This document shows, one piece after another, positions 1 to 13,747 of a DNA stretch of 64,000 nt (positions are counted from its first letter, which is position 1; every line of letters starts with the position of its first letter). The stretch lies in the NCBI RefSeq assembly GCF_003086295.3, contig NW_027255468.1, positions 34,255 through 98,254 on the forward strand. Reading direction: 5' to 3'. The translations under genes were made by a program, and so were the position numbers. The stretch is from Arachis hypogaea (Eukaryota; Streptophyta; Magnoliopsida; Fabales; Fabaceae). The notes beneath the pieces are model-generated. The model searched no databases and had not been told where the DNA came from. It was given only the letters and a program-made list of their open reading frames with translations.

Positions 1-35
1 ACGTAAAAAAAAAACAAAAAAAAACGGAAAAAAAA

Positions 36-160
36 CCGGAGGAGCCTGCCGAAGATGAGGCCATTACGGCTCGCCTTTATGTGTCCTCCTCGGGATAGCG
101 TCATTTAAAGAATGAGGGTCAGCACAACGTATAAAAAAAAACCAGAAAAAAAAAAAAAAA
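36..160 (+). repeat. Reference monomer, left arm (first complete copy)
   Basis: The first complete monomer has its 95-bp core at 36-130 and its linker at 131-160. The core contains TTTAAA (a DraI site) and GGCC (a HaeIII site) once each, so either enzyme should cut the array to a ladder of about 127 bp. The core is about 56% G+C with 8 CpG dinucleotides. This copy has the GAATGAGG state and a TA before its A-tract, giving TATAAAA at 130-136. Confidence 0.95.
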
Positions 161-1380
161 CCGGAGGAGCCTGCCGAAGATGAGGCCATTACGGCTCGCC
201 TTTATGTGTCCTCCTCGGATAGCGTCATTTAAAGAAGAGGGTCAGCACAACGTATAAAAAAAAAAAAAAAAAAAAAACCGGAGGAGCCTGCCGAAGATGA
301 GGCCATTACGGCTCGCCTTTATGTGTCCTCCTCGGGATAGCGTCATTTAAAGAACGAGGGTCAGCAAACGTAAAAAAAAAAAACCGAAAAAAAACGAAAA
401 AAAACCGGAGGAACCTGCCGAAGATGAGGCCATTACGGCTCGCCTTTATGTGTCCTCCTGGGAAGCGTCATTTAAAGAACGAGGGTCAGCACAACGTAAA
501 AAAAAAAAAAAAAAAACGAAAAAAACCGGAGGAGCCTGCCGAAGATGAGGCCATTACGGCTCGCCTTTATGTGTCCTCCTCGGGATAGCGTCATTTAAAG
601 AATGAGGGTCAGCACAACGTATAAAAAAAAACCAGAGAAAAAAACGGAAAAAAAAACCGGAGGAGCCTGCCGAATATGAGGCCATTACGGCTCGCCTTTA
701 TGTGTCCTCCTCGGGATAGCGTCATTTAAAGAATGAGGGTCAGCACAACGTATAAAAAAAAACCGAAAAAAAAAAAAAAAACCGGAGGAGCCTGCCGAAG
801 ATGAGGCCATTACGGCTCGCCTTTATGTGTCCTCCTCGGGATAGCGTCATTTAAAGAACGAGGGTCAGCAAACGTAAAAAAAAAAAAAAAAAAAACGAAA
901 AAAAACCGGAGGAACCTGCCGAAGATGAGGCCATTACGGCTCGCCTTTATGTGTCCTCCTGGGAAGCGTCATTTAAAGAACGAGGGTCAGCACAACGTAA
1001 AAAAAAAAAAAAAAAAACGAAAAAAACCGGAGGAGCCTGCCGAAGATGAGGCCATTACGGCTCGCCTTTATGTGTCCTCCTCGGGATAGCGTCATTTAAA
1101 GAATGAGGGTCAGCACAACGTATAAAAAAAAACCAGAAAAAAAACGAAAAAAAAACCGGAGGAGCCTGCCGAATATGAGGCCATTACGGCTCGCCTTTAT
1201 GTGTCCTCCTCGGGATAGCGTCATTTAAAGAATGAGGGTCAGCACAACGTATAAAAAAAAACCGAGAAAAAAATCGGAAAAAAAACCGGAGGAGCCTGCC
1301 GAAGATGAGGCCATTACGGCTCGCCTTTATGTGTCCTCCTCGGGATAGCGTCATTTAAAGAACGAGGGTCAGCACAACGT

Positions 1381-1411
<31 letters not shown>

Positions 1412-1451
1412 TGCGAAGATGAGCATTACGGTCGCTTATGTTCCTCGGAAG

Positions 1452-1489
<38 letters not shown>
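1381..1489 (+). repeat. Degenerate, shortened monomer between long A runs
   Basis: A 26-base A run (1381-1406) is followed by a core remnant of only 48 bp (1407-1454), then a 35-base A run (1455-1489). The remnant lacks the last quarter of the core, from the TTTAAA region to AACGT. It also carries several single-base deletions, for example CTGCGAAGATGAGCATTACG where neighbours read CTGCCGAAGATGAGGCCATTACG-like sequence. Flanking monomers are normal. It may be a true variant or a poorly resolved consensus. Confidence 0.8.
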
Positions 1490-1491
<2 letters not shown>

Positions 1492-4400
1492 GGAGGAGCC
1501 TGCCGAAGATGAGGCCATTACGGCTCGCCTTTATGTGTCCTCCTCGGGATAGCGTCATTTAAAGAACGAGGGTCAGCACAACGTAAAAAAAAAAAAAAAA
1601 AAACGAAAAAAAACCGGAGGAGCCTGCCGAAGATGAGGCCATTACGGCTCGCCTTTATGTGTCCTCCTCGGGATAGCGTCATTTAAAGAACGAGGGTCAG
1701 CACAACGTAAAAAAAAAAAAAAAAAAAACGAAAAAAAACCGGAGGAGCCTGCCGAAGATGAGGCCATTACGGCTCGCCTTTATGTGTCCTCCTCGGGATA
1801 GCGTCATTTAAAGAACGAGGGTCAGCACAACGTAAAAAAAAAAACCGAAAAAAAATCGAAAAAAAACCGGAGGACCTGCCGAAGATGAGGCCATTACGGC
1901 TCGCCTTTATGTGTCCTCCTGGGAAGCGTCATTTAAAGAACGAGGGTCAGCACAACGTAAAAAAAAAAAAAAAAAACGAAAAAAAACCGGAGGAGCCTGC
2001 CGAAGATGAGGCCATTACGGCTCGCCTTTATGTGTCCTCCTCGGGATAGCGTCATTTAAAGAATGAGGGTCAGCACAACGTATAAAAAAAAACCAGAGAA
2101 AAAAACGGAAAAAAAAACCGGAGGAGCCTGCCGAATATGAGGCCATTACGGCTCGCCTTTATGTGTCCTCCTCGGGATAGCGTCATTTAAAGAATGAGGG
2201 TCAGCACAACGTATAAAAAAAAACCGAGAAAAAAATCGAAAAAAAACCGGAGGAGCCTGCCGAAGATGAGGCCATTACGGCTCGCCTTTATGTGTCCTCC
2301 TCGGGATAGCGTCATTTAAAGAACGAGGGTCAGCACAACGTATAAAAAAAAAACAGAAAAAAAAAAAAAACCGGAGGAGCCTGCCGAAGATGAGGCCATT
2401 ACGGCTCGCCTTTATGTGTCCTCCTCGGGATAGCGTCATTTAAAGAACGAGGGTCAGCACAACGTAAAAAAAAAAACCAGAAAAAAACGAAAAAAAACCG
2501 GAGGAGCCTGCCGAAGATGAGGCCATTACGGCTCGCCTTTATGTGTCCTCCTCGGGATAGCGTCATTTAAAGAATGAGGGTCAGCACAACGTAAAAAAAA
2601 AACCAGAAAAAAAACGGAAAAAAAACCGGAGGAGCCTGCCGAAGATGAGGCCATTACGGCTCGCCTTTATGTGTCCTCCTCGGGATAGCGTCATTTAAAG
2701 AATGAGGGTCAGCACAACGTATAAAAAAAAACCAGAAAAAAAAAAAAAAACCGGAGGAGCCTGCCGAAGATGAGGCCATTACGGCTCGCCTTTATGTGTC
2801 CTCCTCGGGATAGCGTCATTTAAAGAACGAGGGTCAGCACAACGTAAAAAAAAAACCAGAAAAAAACGAAAAAAAAACCGGAGGAGCCTGCCGAAGATGA
2901 GGCCATTACGGCTCGCCTTTATGTGTCCTCCTCGGGATAGCGTCATTTAAAGAACGAGGGTCAGCACAACGTAAAAAAAAAACAGAAAAAAACGGAAAAA
3001 AAACCGGAGGAGCCTGCCGAAGATGAGGCCATTACGGCTCGCCTTTATGTGTCCTCCTCGGGATAGCGTCATTTAAAGAAGAGGGTCAGCACAACGTATA
3101 AAAAAAAAAGAAAAAAACGGAAAAAAAAACCGGAGGAGCCTGCCGAAGATGAGGCCATTACGGCTCGCCTTTATGTGTCCTCCTCGGGATAGCGTCATTT
3201 AAAGAACGAGGGTCAGCACAACGTATAAAAAAAAACCGAGAAAAAAATCGAAAAAAAACCGGAGGAGCCTGCCGAAGATGAGGCCATTACGGCTCGCCTT
3301 TATGTGTCCTCCTCGGGATAGCGTCATTTAAAGAACGAGGGTCAGCACAACGTAAAAAAAAAAAAAAAAAAAACGAAAAAAAAACCGGAGGAGCCTGCCG
3401 AAGATGAGGCCATTACGGCTCGCCTTTATGTGTCCTCCTCGGGATAGCGTCATTTAAAGAACGAGGGTCAGCACAACGTAAAAAAAAAACCAGAAAAAAA
3501 CGAAAAAAAACCGGAGGAGCCTGCCGAAGATGAGGCCATTACGGCTCGCCTTTATGTGTCCTCCTCGGGATAGCGTCATTTAAAGAATGAGGGTCAGCAC
3601 AACGTATAAAAAAAAACCAGAAAAAAAACGGAAAAAAAACCGGAGGAGCCTGCCGAAGATGAGGCCATTACGGCTCGCCTTTATGTGTCCTCCTCGGGAT
3701 AGCGTCATTTAAAGAAGAGGGTCAGCACAACGTATAAAAAAAAAACCGAGAAAAAAATCGAAAAAAAACCGGAGGAGCCTGCCGAAGATGAGGCCATTAC
3801 GGCTCGCCTTTATGTGTCCTCCTCGGGATAGCGTCATTTAAAGAACGAGGGTCAGCACAACGTATAAAAAAAAACAGAAAAAAAAAAAAACCGGAGGAGC
3901 CTGCCGAAGATGAGGCCATTACGGCTCGCCTTTATGTGTCCTCCTCGGGATAGCGTCATTTAAAGAACGAGGGTCAGCACAACGTAAAAAAAAAAAACCG
4001 AGAAAAAAATCGAAAAAAAAACCGGAGGAGCCTGCCGAAGATGAGGCCATTACGGCTCGCCTTTATGTGTCCTCCTCGGGATAGCGTCATTTAAAGAATG
4101 AGGGTCAGCACAACGTATAAAAAAAAACCAGAAAAAAATCGGAAAAAAAACCGGAGGAGCCTGCCGAAGATGAGGCCATTACGGCTCGCCTTTATGTGTC
4201 CTCCTCGGGATAGCGTCATTTAAAGAACGAGGGTCAGCACAACGTATAAAAAAAAAACTGAAAAAAAAAACCGGAGGAGCCTGCCGAAGATGAGGCCATT
4301 ACGGCTCGCCTTTATGTGTCCTCCTCGGGATAGCGTCATTTAAAGAACGAGGGTCAGCACAACGTAAAAAAAAAAACCGAAAAAAAATCGAAAAAAAACC

Positions 4401-7400
4401 GGAGGAGCCTGCCGAAGATGAGGCCATTACGGCTCGCCTTTATGTGTCCTCCTGGGATAGCGTCATTTAAAGAACGAGGGTCAGCACAACGTAAAAAAAA
4501 AAAAAAAAAACCGGAAAAAAAACCGGAGGAGCCTGCCGAAGATGAGGCCATTACGGCTCGCCTTTATGTGTCCTCCTCGGGATAGCGTCATTTAAAGAAT
4601 GAGGGTCAGCACAACGTATAAAAAAAAACCAGAAAAAAAACGGAAAAAAAAACCGGAGGAGCCTGCCGAATATGAGGCCATTACGGCTCGCCTTTATGTG
4701 TCCTCCTCGGGATAGCGTCATTTAAAGAATGAGGGTCAGCACAACGTATAAAAAAAAACCGAGAAAAAAATCGGAAAAAAAACCGGAGGAGCCTGCCGAA
4801 GATGAGGCCATTACGGCTCGCCTTTATGTGTCCTCCTCGGGATAGCGTCATTTAAAGAACGAGGGTCAGCACAACGTATAAAAAAAAAAAAACTGAAAAA
4901 AAAAACCGGAGGAGCCTGCCGAAGATGAGGCCATTACGGCTCGCCTTTATGTGTCCTCCTCGGGATAGCGTCATTTAAAGAACGAGGGTCAGCACAACGT
5001 AAAAAAAAAAACCGAGAAAAAAATCGAAAAAAAACCGGAGGAGCCTGCCGAAGATGAGGCCATTACGGCTCGCCTTTATGTGTCCTCCTGGGATAGCGTC
5101 ATTTAAAGAACGAGGGTCAGCACAACGTAAAAAAAAAACAAAAAAAAACGGAAAAAAAACCGGAGGAGCCTGCCGAAGATGAGGCCATTACGGCTCGCCT
5201 TTATGTGTCCTCCTCGGGATAGCGTCATTTAAAGAACGAGGGTCAGCACAACGTATAAAAAAAAACCAGAAAAAAAAAAAAAAACCGGAGGAGCCTGCCG
5301 AAGATGAGGCCATTACGGCTCGCCTTTATGTGTCCTCCTCGGGATAGCGTCATTTAAAGAACGAGGGTCAGCACAACGTAAAAAAAAAAAACCGAAAAAA
5401 AATCGAAAAAAAACCGGAGGAGCCTGCCGAAGATGAGGCCATTACGGCTCGCCTTTATGTGTCCTCCTTGGGAAGCGTCATTTAAAGAACGAGGGTCAGC
5501 ACAACGTAAAAAAAAAAAAAAAAAACCGGAAAAAAACCGGAGGAGCCTGCCGAAGATGAGGCCATTACGGCTCGCCTTTATGTGTCCTCCTCGGGATAGC
5601 GTCATTTAAAGAATGAGGGTCAGCACAACGTATAAAAAAAAACCAGAGAAAAAAACGGAAAAAAAAACCGGAGGAGCCTGCCGAATATGAGGCCATTACG
5701 GCTCGCCTTTATGTGTCCTCCTCGGGATAGCGTCATTTAAAGAATGAGGGTCAGCACAACGTATAAAAAAAAACCGAGAAAAAAATCGGAAAAAAAACCG
5801 GAGGAGCCTGCCGAAGATGAGGCCATTACGGCTCGCCTTTATGTGTCCTCCTCGGGATAGCGTCATTTAAAGAACGAGGGTCAGCACAACGTAAAAAAAA
5901 AAAAAAAACGAAAAAAAAACCGGAGGAGCCTGCCGAAGATGAGGCCATTACGGCTCGCCTTTATGTGTCCTCCTCGGGATAGCGTCATTTAAAGAACGAG
6001 GGTCAGCACAACGTAAAAAAAAAAAAAAAAAAACGGAAAAAAAACCGGAGGAGCCTGCCGAAGATGAGGCCATTACGGCTCGCCTTTATGTGTCCTCCTC
6101 GGGATAGCGTCATTTAAAGAACGAGGGTCAGCACAACGTATAAAAAAAAACCAGAAAAAAAAAAAAAAAACCGGAGGAGCCTGCCGAAGATGAGGCCATT
6201 ACGGCTCGCCTTTATGTGTCCTCCTCGGGATAGCGTCATTTAAAGAATGAGGGTCAGCACAACGTATAAAAAAAAACCAGAAAAAAACGGAAAAAAAACC
6301 GGAGGAGCCTGCCGAAGATGAGGCCATTACGGCTCGCCTTTATGTGTCCTCCTCGGGATAGCGTCATTTAAAGAACGAGGGTCAGCACAACGTAAAAAAA
6401 AAAAAAAAAAACGAAAAAAAACCGGAGGAGCCTGCCGAAGATGAGGCCATTACGGCTCGCCTTTATGTGTCCTCCTCGGGATAGCGTCATTTAAAGAACG
6501 AGGGTCAGCACAACGTAAAAAAAAAAAAAAAAAAAACGAAAAAAAACCGGAGGAGCCTGCCGAAGATGAGGCCATTACGGCTCGCCTTTATGTGTCCTCC
6601 TCGGGATAGCGTCATTTAAAGAACGAGGGTCAGCACAACGTATAAAAAAAAACCAGAAAAAAACGAAAAAAAACCGGAGGAGCCTGCCGAAGATGAGGCC
6701 ATTACGGCTCGCCTTTATGTGTCCTCCTCGGGATAGCGTCATTTAAAGAACGAGGGTCAGCACAACGTAAAAAAAAAAACCGAGAAAAAAATCGAAAAAA
6801 AACCGGAGGAGCCTGCCGAAGATGAGGCCATTACGGCTCGCCTTTATGTGTCCTCCTCGGGATAGCGTCATTTAAAGAACGAGGGTCAGCACAACGTAAA
6901 AAAAAAAAAAAAAAAAACGAAAAAAAACCGGAGGAGCCTGCCGAAGATGAGGCCATTACGGCTCGCCTTTATGTGTCCTCCTCGGGATAGCGTCATTTAA
7001 AGAATGAGGGTCAGCACAACGTATAAAAAAAAACCAGAAAAAAACGGAAAAAAAAACCGGAGGAGCCTGCCGAAGATGAGGCCATTACGGCTCGCCTTTA
7101 TGTGTCCTCCTCGGGATAGCGTCATTTAAAGAACGAGGGTCAGCACAACGTATAAAAAAAAAACCGAGAAAAAAATCGGAAAAAAAACCGGAGGAGCCTG
7201 CCGAAGATGAGGCCATTACGGCTCGCCTTTATGTGTCCTCCTCGGGATAGCGTCATTTAAAGAACGAGGGTCAGCACAACGTATAAAAAAAAAAAAAAAA
7301 ACGAAAAAAAACCGGAGGAGCCTGCCGAAGATGAGGCCATTACGGCTCGCCTTTATGTGTCCTCCTCGGGATAGCGTCATTTAAAGAACGAGGGTCAGCA

Positions 7401-10400
7401 CAACGTAAAAAAAAAAAACCGAGAAAAAAACGAAAAAAAACCGGAGGAGCCTGCCGAAGATGAGGCCATTACGGCTCGCCTTTATGTGTCCTCCTCGGGA
7501 TAGCGTCATTTAAAGAACGAGGGTCAGCACAACGTAAAAAAAAAAAAAAAAAAACGGAAAAAAAACCGGAGGAGCCTGCCGAAGATGAGGCCATTACGGC
7601 TCGCCTTTATGTGTCCTCCTCGGGATAGCGTCATTTAAAGAACGAGGGTCAGCACAACGTATAAAAAAAAACGAAAAAAACGAAAAAAAACCGGAGGAGC
7701 CTGCCGAAGATGAGGCCATTACGGCTCGCCTTTATGTGTCCTCCTCGGGATAGCGTCATTTAAAGAACGAGGGTCAGCACAACGTAAAAAAAAAAACCGA
7801 GAAAAAAACGAAAAAAAACCGGAGGAGCCTGCCGAAGATGAGGCCATTACGGCTCGCCTTTATGTGTCCTCCTGGGATAGCGTCATTTAAAGAACGAGGG
7901 TCAGCACAACGTAAAAAAAAAACAAAAAAAAAAAAAAAAACCGGAGGAGCCTGCCGAAGATGAGGCCATTACGGCTCGCCTTTATGTGTCCTCCTCGGGA
8001 TAGCGTCATTTAAAGAATGAGGGTCAGCACAACGTATAAAAAAAAACCAGAAAAAAAACGGAAAAAAAAACCGGAGGAGCCTGCCGAATATGAGGCCATT
8101 ACGGCTCGCCTTTATGTGTCCTCCTCGGGATAGCGTCATTTAAAGAATGAGGGTCAGCACAACGTATAAAAAAAAACCCGAGAAAAAAATCGGAAAAAAA
8201 ACCGGAGGAGCCTGCCGAAGATGAGGCCATTACGGCTCGCCTTTATGTGTCCTCCTCGGGATAGCGTCATTTAAAGAACGAGGGTCAGCACAACGTATAA
8301 AAAAAAAACTGAAAAAAAAAACCGGAGGAGCCTGCCGAAGATGAGGCCATTACGGCTCGCCTTTATGTGTCCTCCTCGGGATAGCGTCATTTAAAGAACG
8401 AGGGTCAGCAGAACGTAAAAAAAAAAAAACCGAGAAAAAAATCGAAAAAAAACCGGAGGACCTGCCGAAGATGAGGCCATTACGGCTCGCCTTTATGTGT
8501 CCTCCTTGGGATAGCGTCATTTAAAGAACGAGGGTCAGCACAACGTAAAAAAAAAACAAAAAAAAACGGAAAAAAAACCGGAGGAGCCTGCCGAAGATGA
8601 GGCCATTACGGCTCGCCTTTATGTGTCCTCCTCGGGATAGCGTCATTTAAAGAATGAGGGTCAGCACAACGTATAAAAAAAAACCAGAAAAAAACGAAAA
8701 AAAAAACCGGAGGAGCCTGCCGAAGATGAGGCCATTACGGCTCGCCTTTATGTGTCCTCCTCGGGATAGCGTCATTTAAAGAATGAGGGTCAGCACAACG
8801 TATAAAAAAAAACCGAGAAAAAAATCGGAAAAAAAACCGGAGGAGCCTGCCGAAGATGAGGCCATTACGGCTCGCCTTTATGTGTCCTCCTCGGGATAGC
8901 GTCATTTAAAGAACGAGGGTCAGCACAACGTAAAAAAAAAAAAAAAAAACGAAAAAAAACCGGAGGAGCCTGCCGAAGATGAGGCCATTACGGCTCGCCT
9001 TTATGTGTCCTCCTCGGGATAGCGTCATTTAAAGAACGAGGGTCAGCACAACGTAAAAAAAAAAACCAGAAAAAAAACGAAAAAAAACCGGAGGAGCCTG
9101 CCGAAGATGAGGCCATTACGGCTCGCCTTTATGTGTCCTCCTCGGGATAGCGTCATTTAAAGAATGAGGGTCAGCACAACGTATAAAAAAAAACCGAGAA
9201 AAAAATCGGAAAAAAAACCGGAGGAGCCTGCCGAAGATGAGGCCATTACGGCTCGCCTTTATGTGTCCTCCTCGGGATAGCGTCATTTAAAGAACGAGGG
9301 TCAGCACAACGTATAAAAAAAAACAAAAAAAATGAAAAAAAAACCGGAGGAGCCTGCCGAAGATGAGGCCATTACGGCTCGCCTTTATGTGTCCTCCTCG
9401 GGATAGCGTCATTTAAAGAACGAGGGTCAGCAAACGTAAAAAAAAAAAAAAAACCGAAAAAAAAAAAAAACCGGAGGAACCTGCCGAAGATGAGGCCATT
9501 ACGGCTCGCCTTTATGTGTCCTCCTCGGGATAGCGTCATTTAAAGAACGAGGGTCAGCACAACGTAAAAAAAAAACAAAAAAAAACGGAAAAAAACCGGA
9601 GGAGCCTGCCGAAGATGAGGCCATTACGGCTCGCCTTTATGTGTCCTCCTCGGGATAGCGTCATTTAAAGAATGAGGGTCAGCACAACGTATAAAAAAAA
9701 ACCAGAGAAAAAAACGAAAAAAAAACCGGAGGAGCCTGCCGAAGATGAGGCCATTACGGCTCGCCTTTATGTGTCCTCCTCGGGATAGCGTCATTTAAAG
9801 AATGAGGGTCAGCACAACGTATAAAAAAAAACCAGAAAAAAACGAAAAAAAACCGGAGGAGCCTGCCGAAGATGAGGCCATTACGGCTCGCCTTTATGTG
9901 TCCTCCTCGGGATAGCGTCATTTAAAGAACGAGGGTCAGCACAACGTAAAAAAAAAAACCGAAAAAAAACGAAAAAAAACCGGAGGAGCCTGCCGAAGAT
10001 GAGGCCATTACGGCTCGCCTTTATGTGTCCTCCTCGGGATAGCGTCATTTAAAGAACGAGGGTCAGCACAACGTAAAAAAAAAAAAAAAAAAACCGGAAA
10101 AAAAACCGGAGGAGCCTGCCGAAGATGAGGCCATTACGGCTCGCCTTTATGTGTCCTCCTCGGGATAGCGTCATTTAAAGAAGAGGGTCAGCACAACGTA
10201 TAAAAAAAAACCAGAAAAAAACGGAAAAAAAACCGGAGGAGCCTGCCGAAGATGAGGCCATTACGGCTCGCCTTTATGTGTCCTCCTCGGGATAGCGTCA
10301 TTTAAAGAATGAGGGTCAGCACAACGTATAAAAAAAAACCGAGAAAAAAATCGGAAAAAAAACCGGAGGAGCCTGCCGAAGATGAGGCCATTACGGCTCG

Positions 10401-13400
10401 CCTTTATGTGTCCTCCTCGGGATAGCGTCATTTAAAGAACGAGGGTCAGCACAACGTATAAAAAAAAACGAAAAAAAAAAAAAACCGGAGGAGCCTGCCG
10501 AAGATGAGGCCATTACGGCTCGCCTTTATGTGTCCTCCTCGGGATAGCGTCATTTAAAGAACGAGGGTCAGCAGAACGTAAAAAAAAAAAACCGAGAAAA
10601 AAATCGAAAAAAAACCGGAGGAACCTGCCGAAGATGAGGCCATTACGGCTCGCCTTTATGTGTCCTCCTTGGGATAGCGTCATTTAAAGAACGAGGGTCA
10701 GCACAACGTAAAAAAAAAAAAAAAAAAACCGGAAAAAAAACCGGAGGAGCCTGCCGAAGATGAGGCCATTACGGCTCGCCTTTATGTGTCCTCCTCGGGA
10801 TAGCGTCATTTAAAGAATGAGGGTCAGCACAACGTATAAAAAAAAACCAGAGAAAAAAACGGAAAAAAAAACCGGAGGAGCCTGCCGAATATGAGGCCAT
10901 TACGGCTCGCCTTTATGTGTCCTCCTCGGGATAGCGTCATTTAAAGAATGAGGGTCAGCACAACGTATAAAAAAAAACCCGAGAAAAAAATCGGAAAAAA
11001 AACCGGAGGAGCCTGCCGAAGATGAGGCCATTACGGCTCGCCTTTATGTGTCCTCCTCGGGATAGCGTCATTTAAAGAACGAGGGTCAGCACAACGTATA
11101 AAAAAAAAACTGAAAAAAAAAAACCGGAGGAGCCTGCCGAAGATGAGGCCATTACGGCTCGCCTTTATGTGTCCTCCTCGGGATAGCGTCATTTAAAGAA
11201 CGAGGGTCAGCACAACGTAAAAAAAAAAAACCGAGAAAAAAACGAAAAAAAACCGGAGGAGCCTGCCGAAGATGAGGCCATTACGGCTCGCCTTTATGTG
11301 TCCTCCTGGGATAGCGTCATTTAAAGAACGAGGGTCAGCACAACGTAAAAAAAAAACAAAAAAAAACGGAAAAAAACCGGAGGAGCCTGCCGAAGATGAG
11401 GCCATTACGGCTCGCCTTTATGTGTCCTCCTCGGGATAGCGTCATTTAAAGAATGAGGGTCAGCACAACGTATAAAAAAAAACCAGAAAAAAACGGAAAA
11501 AAAACCGGAGGAGCCTGCCGAAGATGAGGCCATTACGGCTCGCCTTTATGTGTCCTCCTCGGGATAGCGTCATTTAAAGAATGAGGGTCAGCACAACGTA
11601 TAAAAAAAAACCGAGAAAAAAACGGAAAAAAAACCGGAGGAGCCTGCCGAAGATGAGGCCATTACGGCTCGCCTTTATGTGTCCTCCTCGGGATAGCGTC
11701 ATTTAAAGAACGAGGGTCAGCACAACGTATAAAAAAAAAACGAAAAAAAACGAAAAAAAACCGGAGGAGCCTGCCGAAGATGAGGCCATTACGGCTCGCC
11801 TTTATGTGTCCTCCTCGGGATAGCGTCATTTAAAGAACGAGGGTCAGCACAACGTAAAAAAAAAAAAACCGAAAAAAAATCGAAAAAAAACCGGAGGAGC
11901 CTGCCGAAGATGAGGCCATTACGGCTCGCCTTTATGTGTCCTCCTGGGATAGCGTCATTTAAAGAACGAGGGTCAGCACAACGTAAAAAAAAAAAAAAAA
12001 AAACCGAAAAAAAACCGGAGGAGCCTGCCGAAGATGAGGCCATTACGGCTCGCCTTTATGTGTCCTCCTCGGGATAGCGTCATTTAAAGAACGAGGGTCA
12101 GCACAACGTAAAAAAAAAACCAGAAAAAAACGAAAAAAAACCGGAGGAGCCTGCCGAAGATGAGGCCATTACGGCTCGCCTTTATGTGTCCTCCTCGGGA
12201 TAGCGTCATTTAAAGAATGAGGGTCAGCACAACGTATAAAAAAAAACCGAGAAAAAAACGGAAAAAAAAACCGGAGGAGCCTGCCGAAGATGAGGCCATT
12301 ACGGCTCGCCTTTATGTGTCCTCCTCGGGATAGCGTCATTTAAAGAACGAGGGTCAGCACAACGTATAAAAAAAAACCAGAAAAAAACGAAAAAAAACCG
12401 GAGGAGCCTGCCGAAGATGAGGCCATTACGGCTCGCCTTTATGTGTCCTCCTCGGGATAGCGTCATTTAAAGAACGAGGGTCAGCACAACGTATAAAAAA
12501 AAAAAACTGAAAAAAAAACCGGAGGAGCCTGCCGAAGATGAGGCCATTACGGCTCGCCTTTATGTGTCCTCCTCGGGATAGCGTCATTTAAAGAACGAGG
12601 GTCAGCAGAACGTAAAAAAAAAAAACCGAGAAAAAAATCGAAAAAAAACCGGAGGAACCTGCCGAAGATGAGGCCATTACGGCTCGCCTTTATGTGTCCT
12701 CCTTGGGACAGCGTCATTTAAAGAACGAGGGTCAGCACAACGTAAAAAAAAAAAAAAAAAAACCGGAAAAAAACCGGAGGAGCCTGCCGAAGATGAGGCC
12801 ATTACGGCTCGCCTTTATGTGTCCTCCTCGGGATAGCGTCATTTAAAGAATGAGGGTCAGCACAACGTATAAAAAAAAACCAGAGAAAAAAACGGAAAAA
12901 AAACCGGAGGAGCCTGCCGAAGATGAGGCCATTACGGCTCGCCTTTATGTGTCCTCCTCGGGATAGCGTCATTTAAAGAACGAGGGTCAGCACAACGTAT
13001 AAAAAAAAACCAGAAAAAAACGAAAAAAAACCGGAGGAGCCTGCCGAAGATGAGGCCATTACGGCTCGCCTTTATGTGTCCTCCTCGGGATAGCGTCATT
13101 TAAAGAACGAGGGTCAGCACAACGTAAAAAAAAAAAAAAAAAAAACGAAAAAAAAACCGGAGGAGCCTGCCGAAGATGAGGCCATTACGGCTCGCCTTTA
13201 TGTGTCCTCCTCGGGATAGCGTCATTTAAAGAACGAGGGTCAGCACAACGTAAAAAAAAAAACCAGAAAAAAAACGGAAAAAAAACCGGAGGAGCCTGCC
13301 GAAGATGAGGCCATTACGGCTCGCCTTTATGTGTCCTCCTCGGGATAGCGTCATTTAAAGAACGAGGGTCAGCACAACGTATAAAAAAAAACCAGAAAAA

Positions 13401-13747
13401 AAACGGAAAAAAAACCGGAGGAGCCTGCCGAAGATGAGGCCATTACGGCTCGCCTTTATGTGTCCTCCTCGGGATAGCGTCATTTAAAGAATGAGGGTCA
13501 GCACAACGTATAAAAAAAAACCGAGAAAAAAATCGGAAAAAAAACCGGAGGAGCCTGCCGAAGATGAGGCCATTACGGCTCGCCTTTATGTGTCCTCCTC
13601 GGGATAGCGTCATTTAAAGAACGAGGGTCAGCACAACGTATAAAAAAAAACTGAAAAAAAAAACCGGAGGAGCCTGCCGAAGATGAGGCCATTACGGCTC
13701 GCCTTTATGTGTCCTCCTCGGGATAGCGTCATTTAAAGAACGAGGGT

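Larger units (their letters stand above)
1..8405 (+). repeat. Left arm, outer domain with sparse subtype markers
   Basis: The monomers are regular, with few core changes. Type-A markers (CAGCAAACGT just before the linker, and GGAGGAACC in the next core) occur at about 362 and 866, four monomers apart. Type-C markers (GAATATGAGG instead of GAAGATGAGG) occur at about 672, 1171, 2133, 4668, 5683 and 8086. Spacings are about 4, 8, 20, 8 and 19 monomers, so the order is looser than nearer the gap. Confidence 0.75.
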
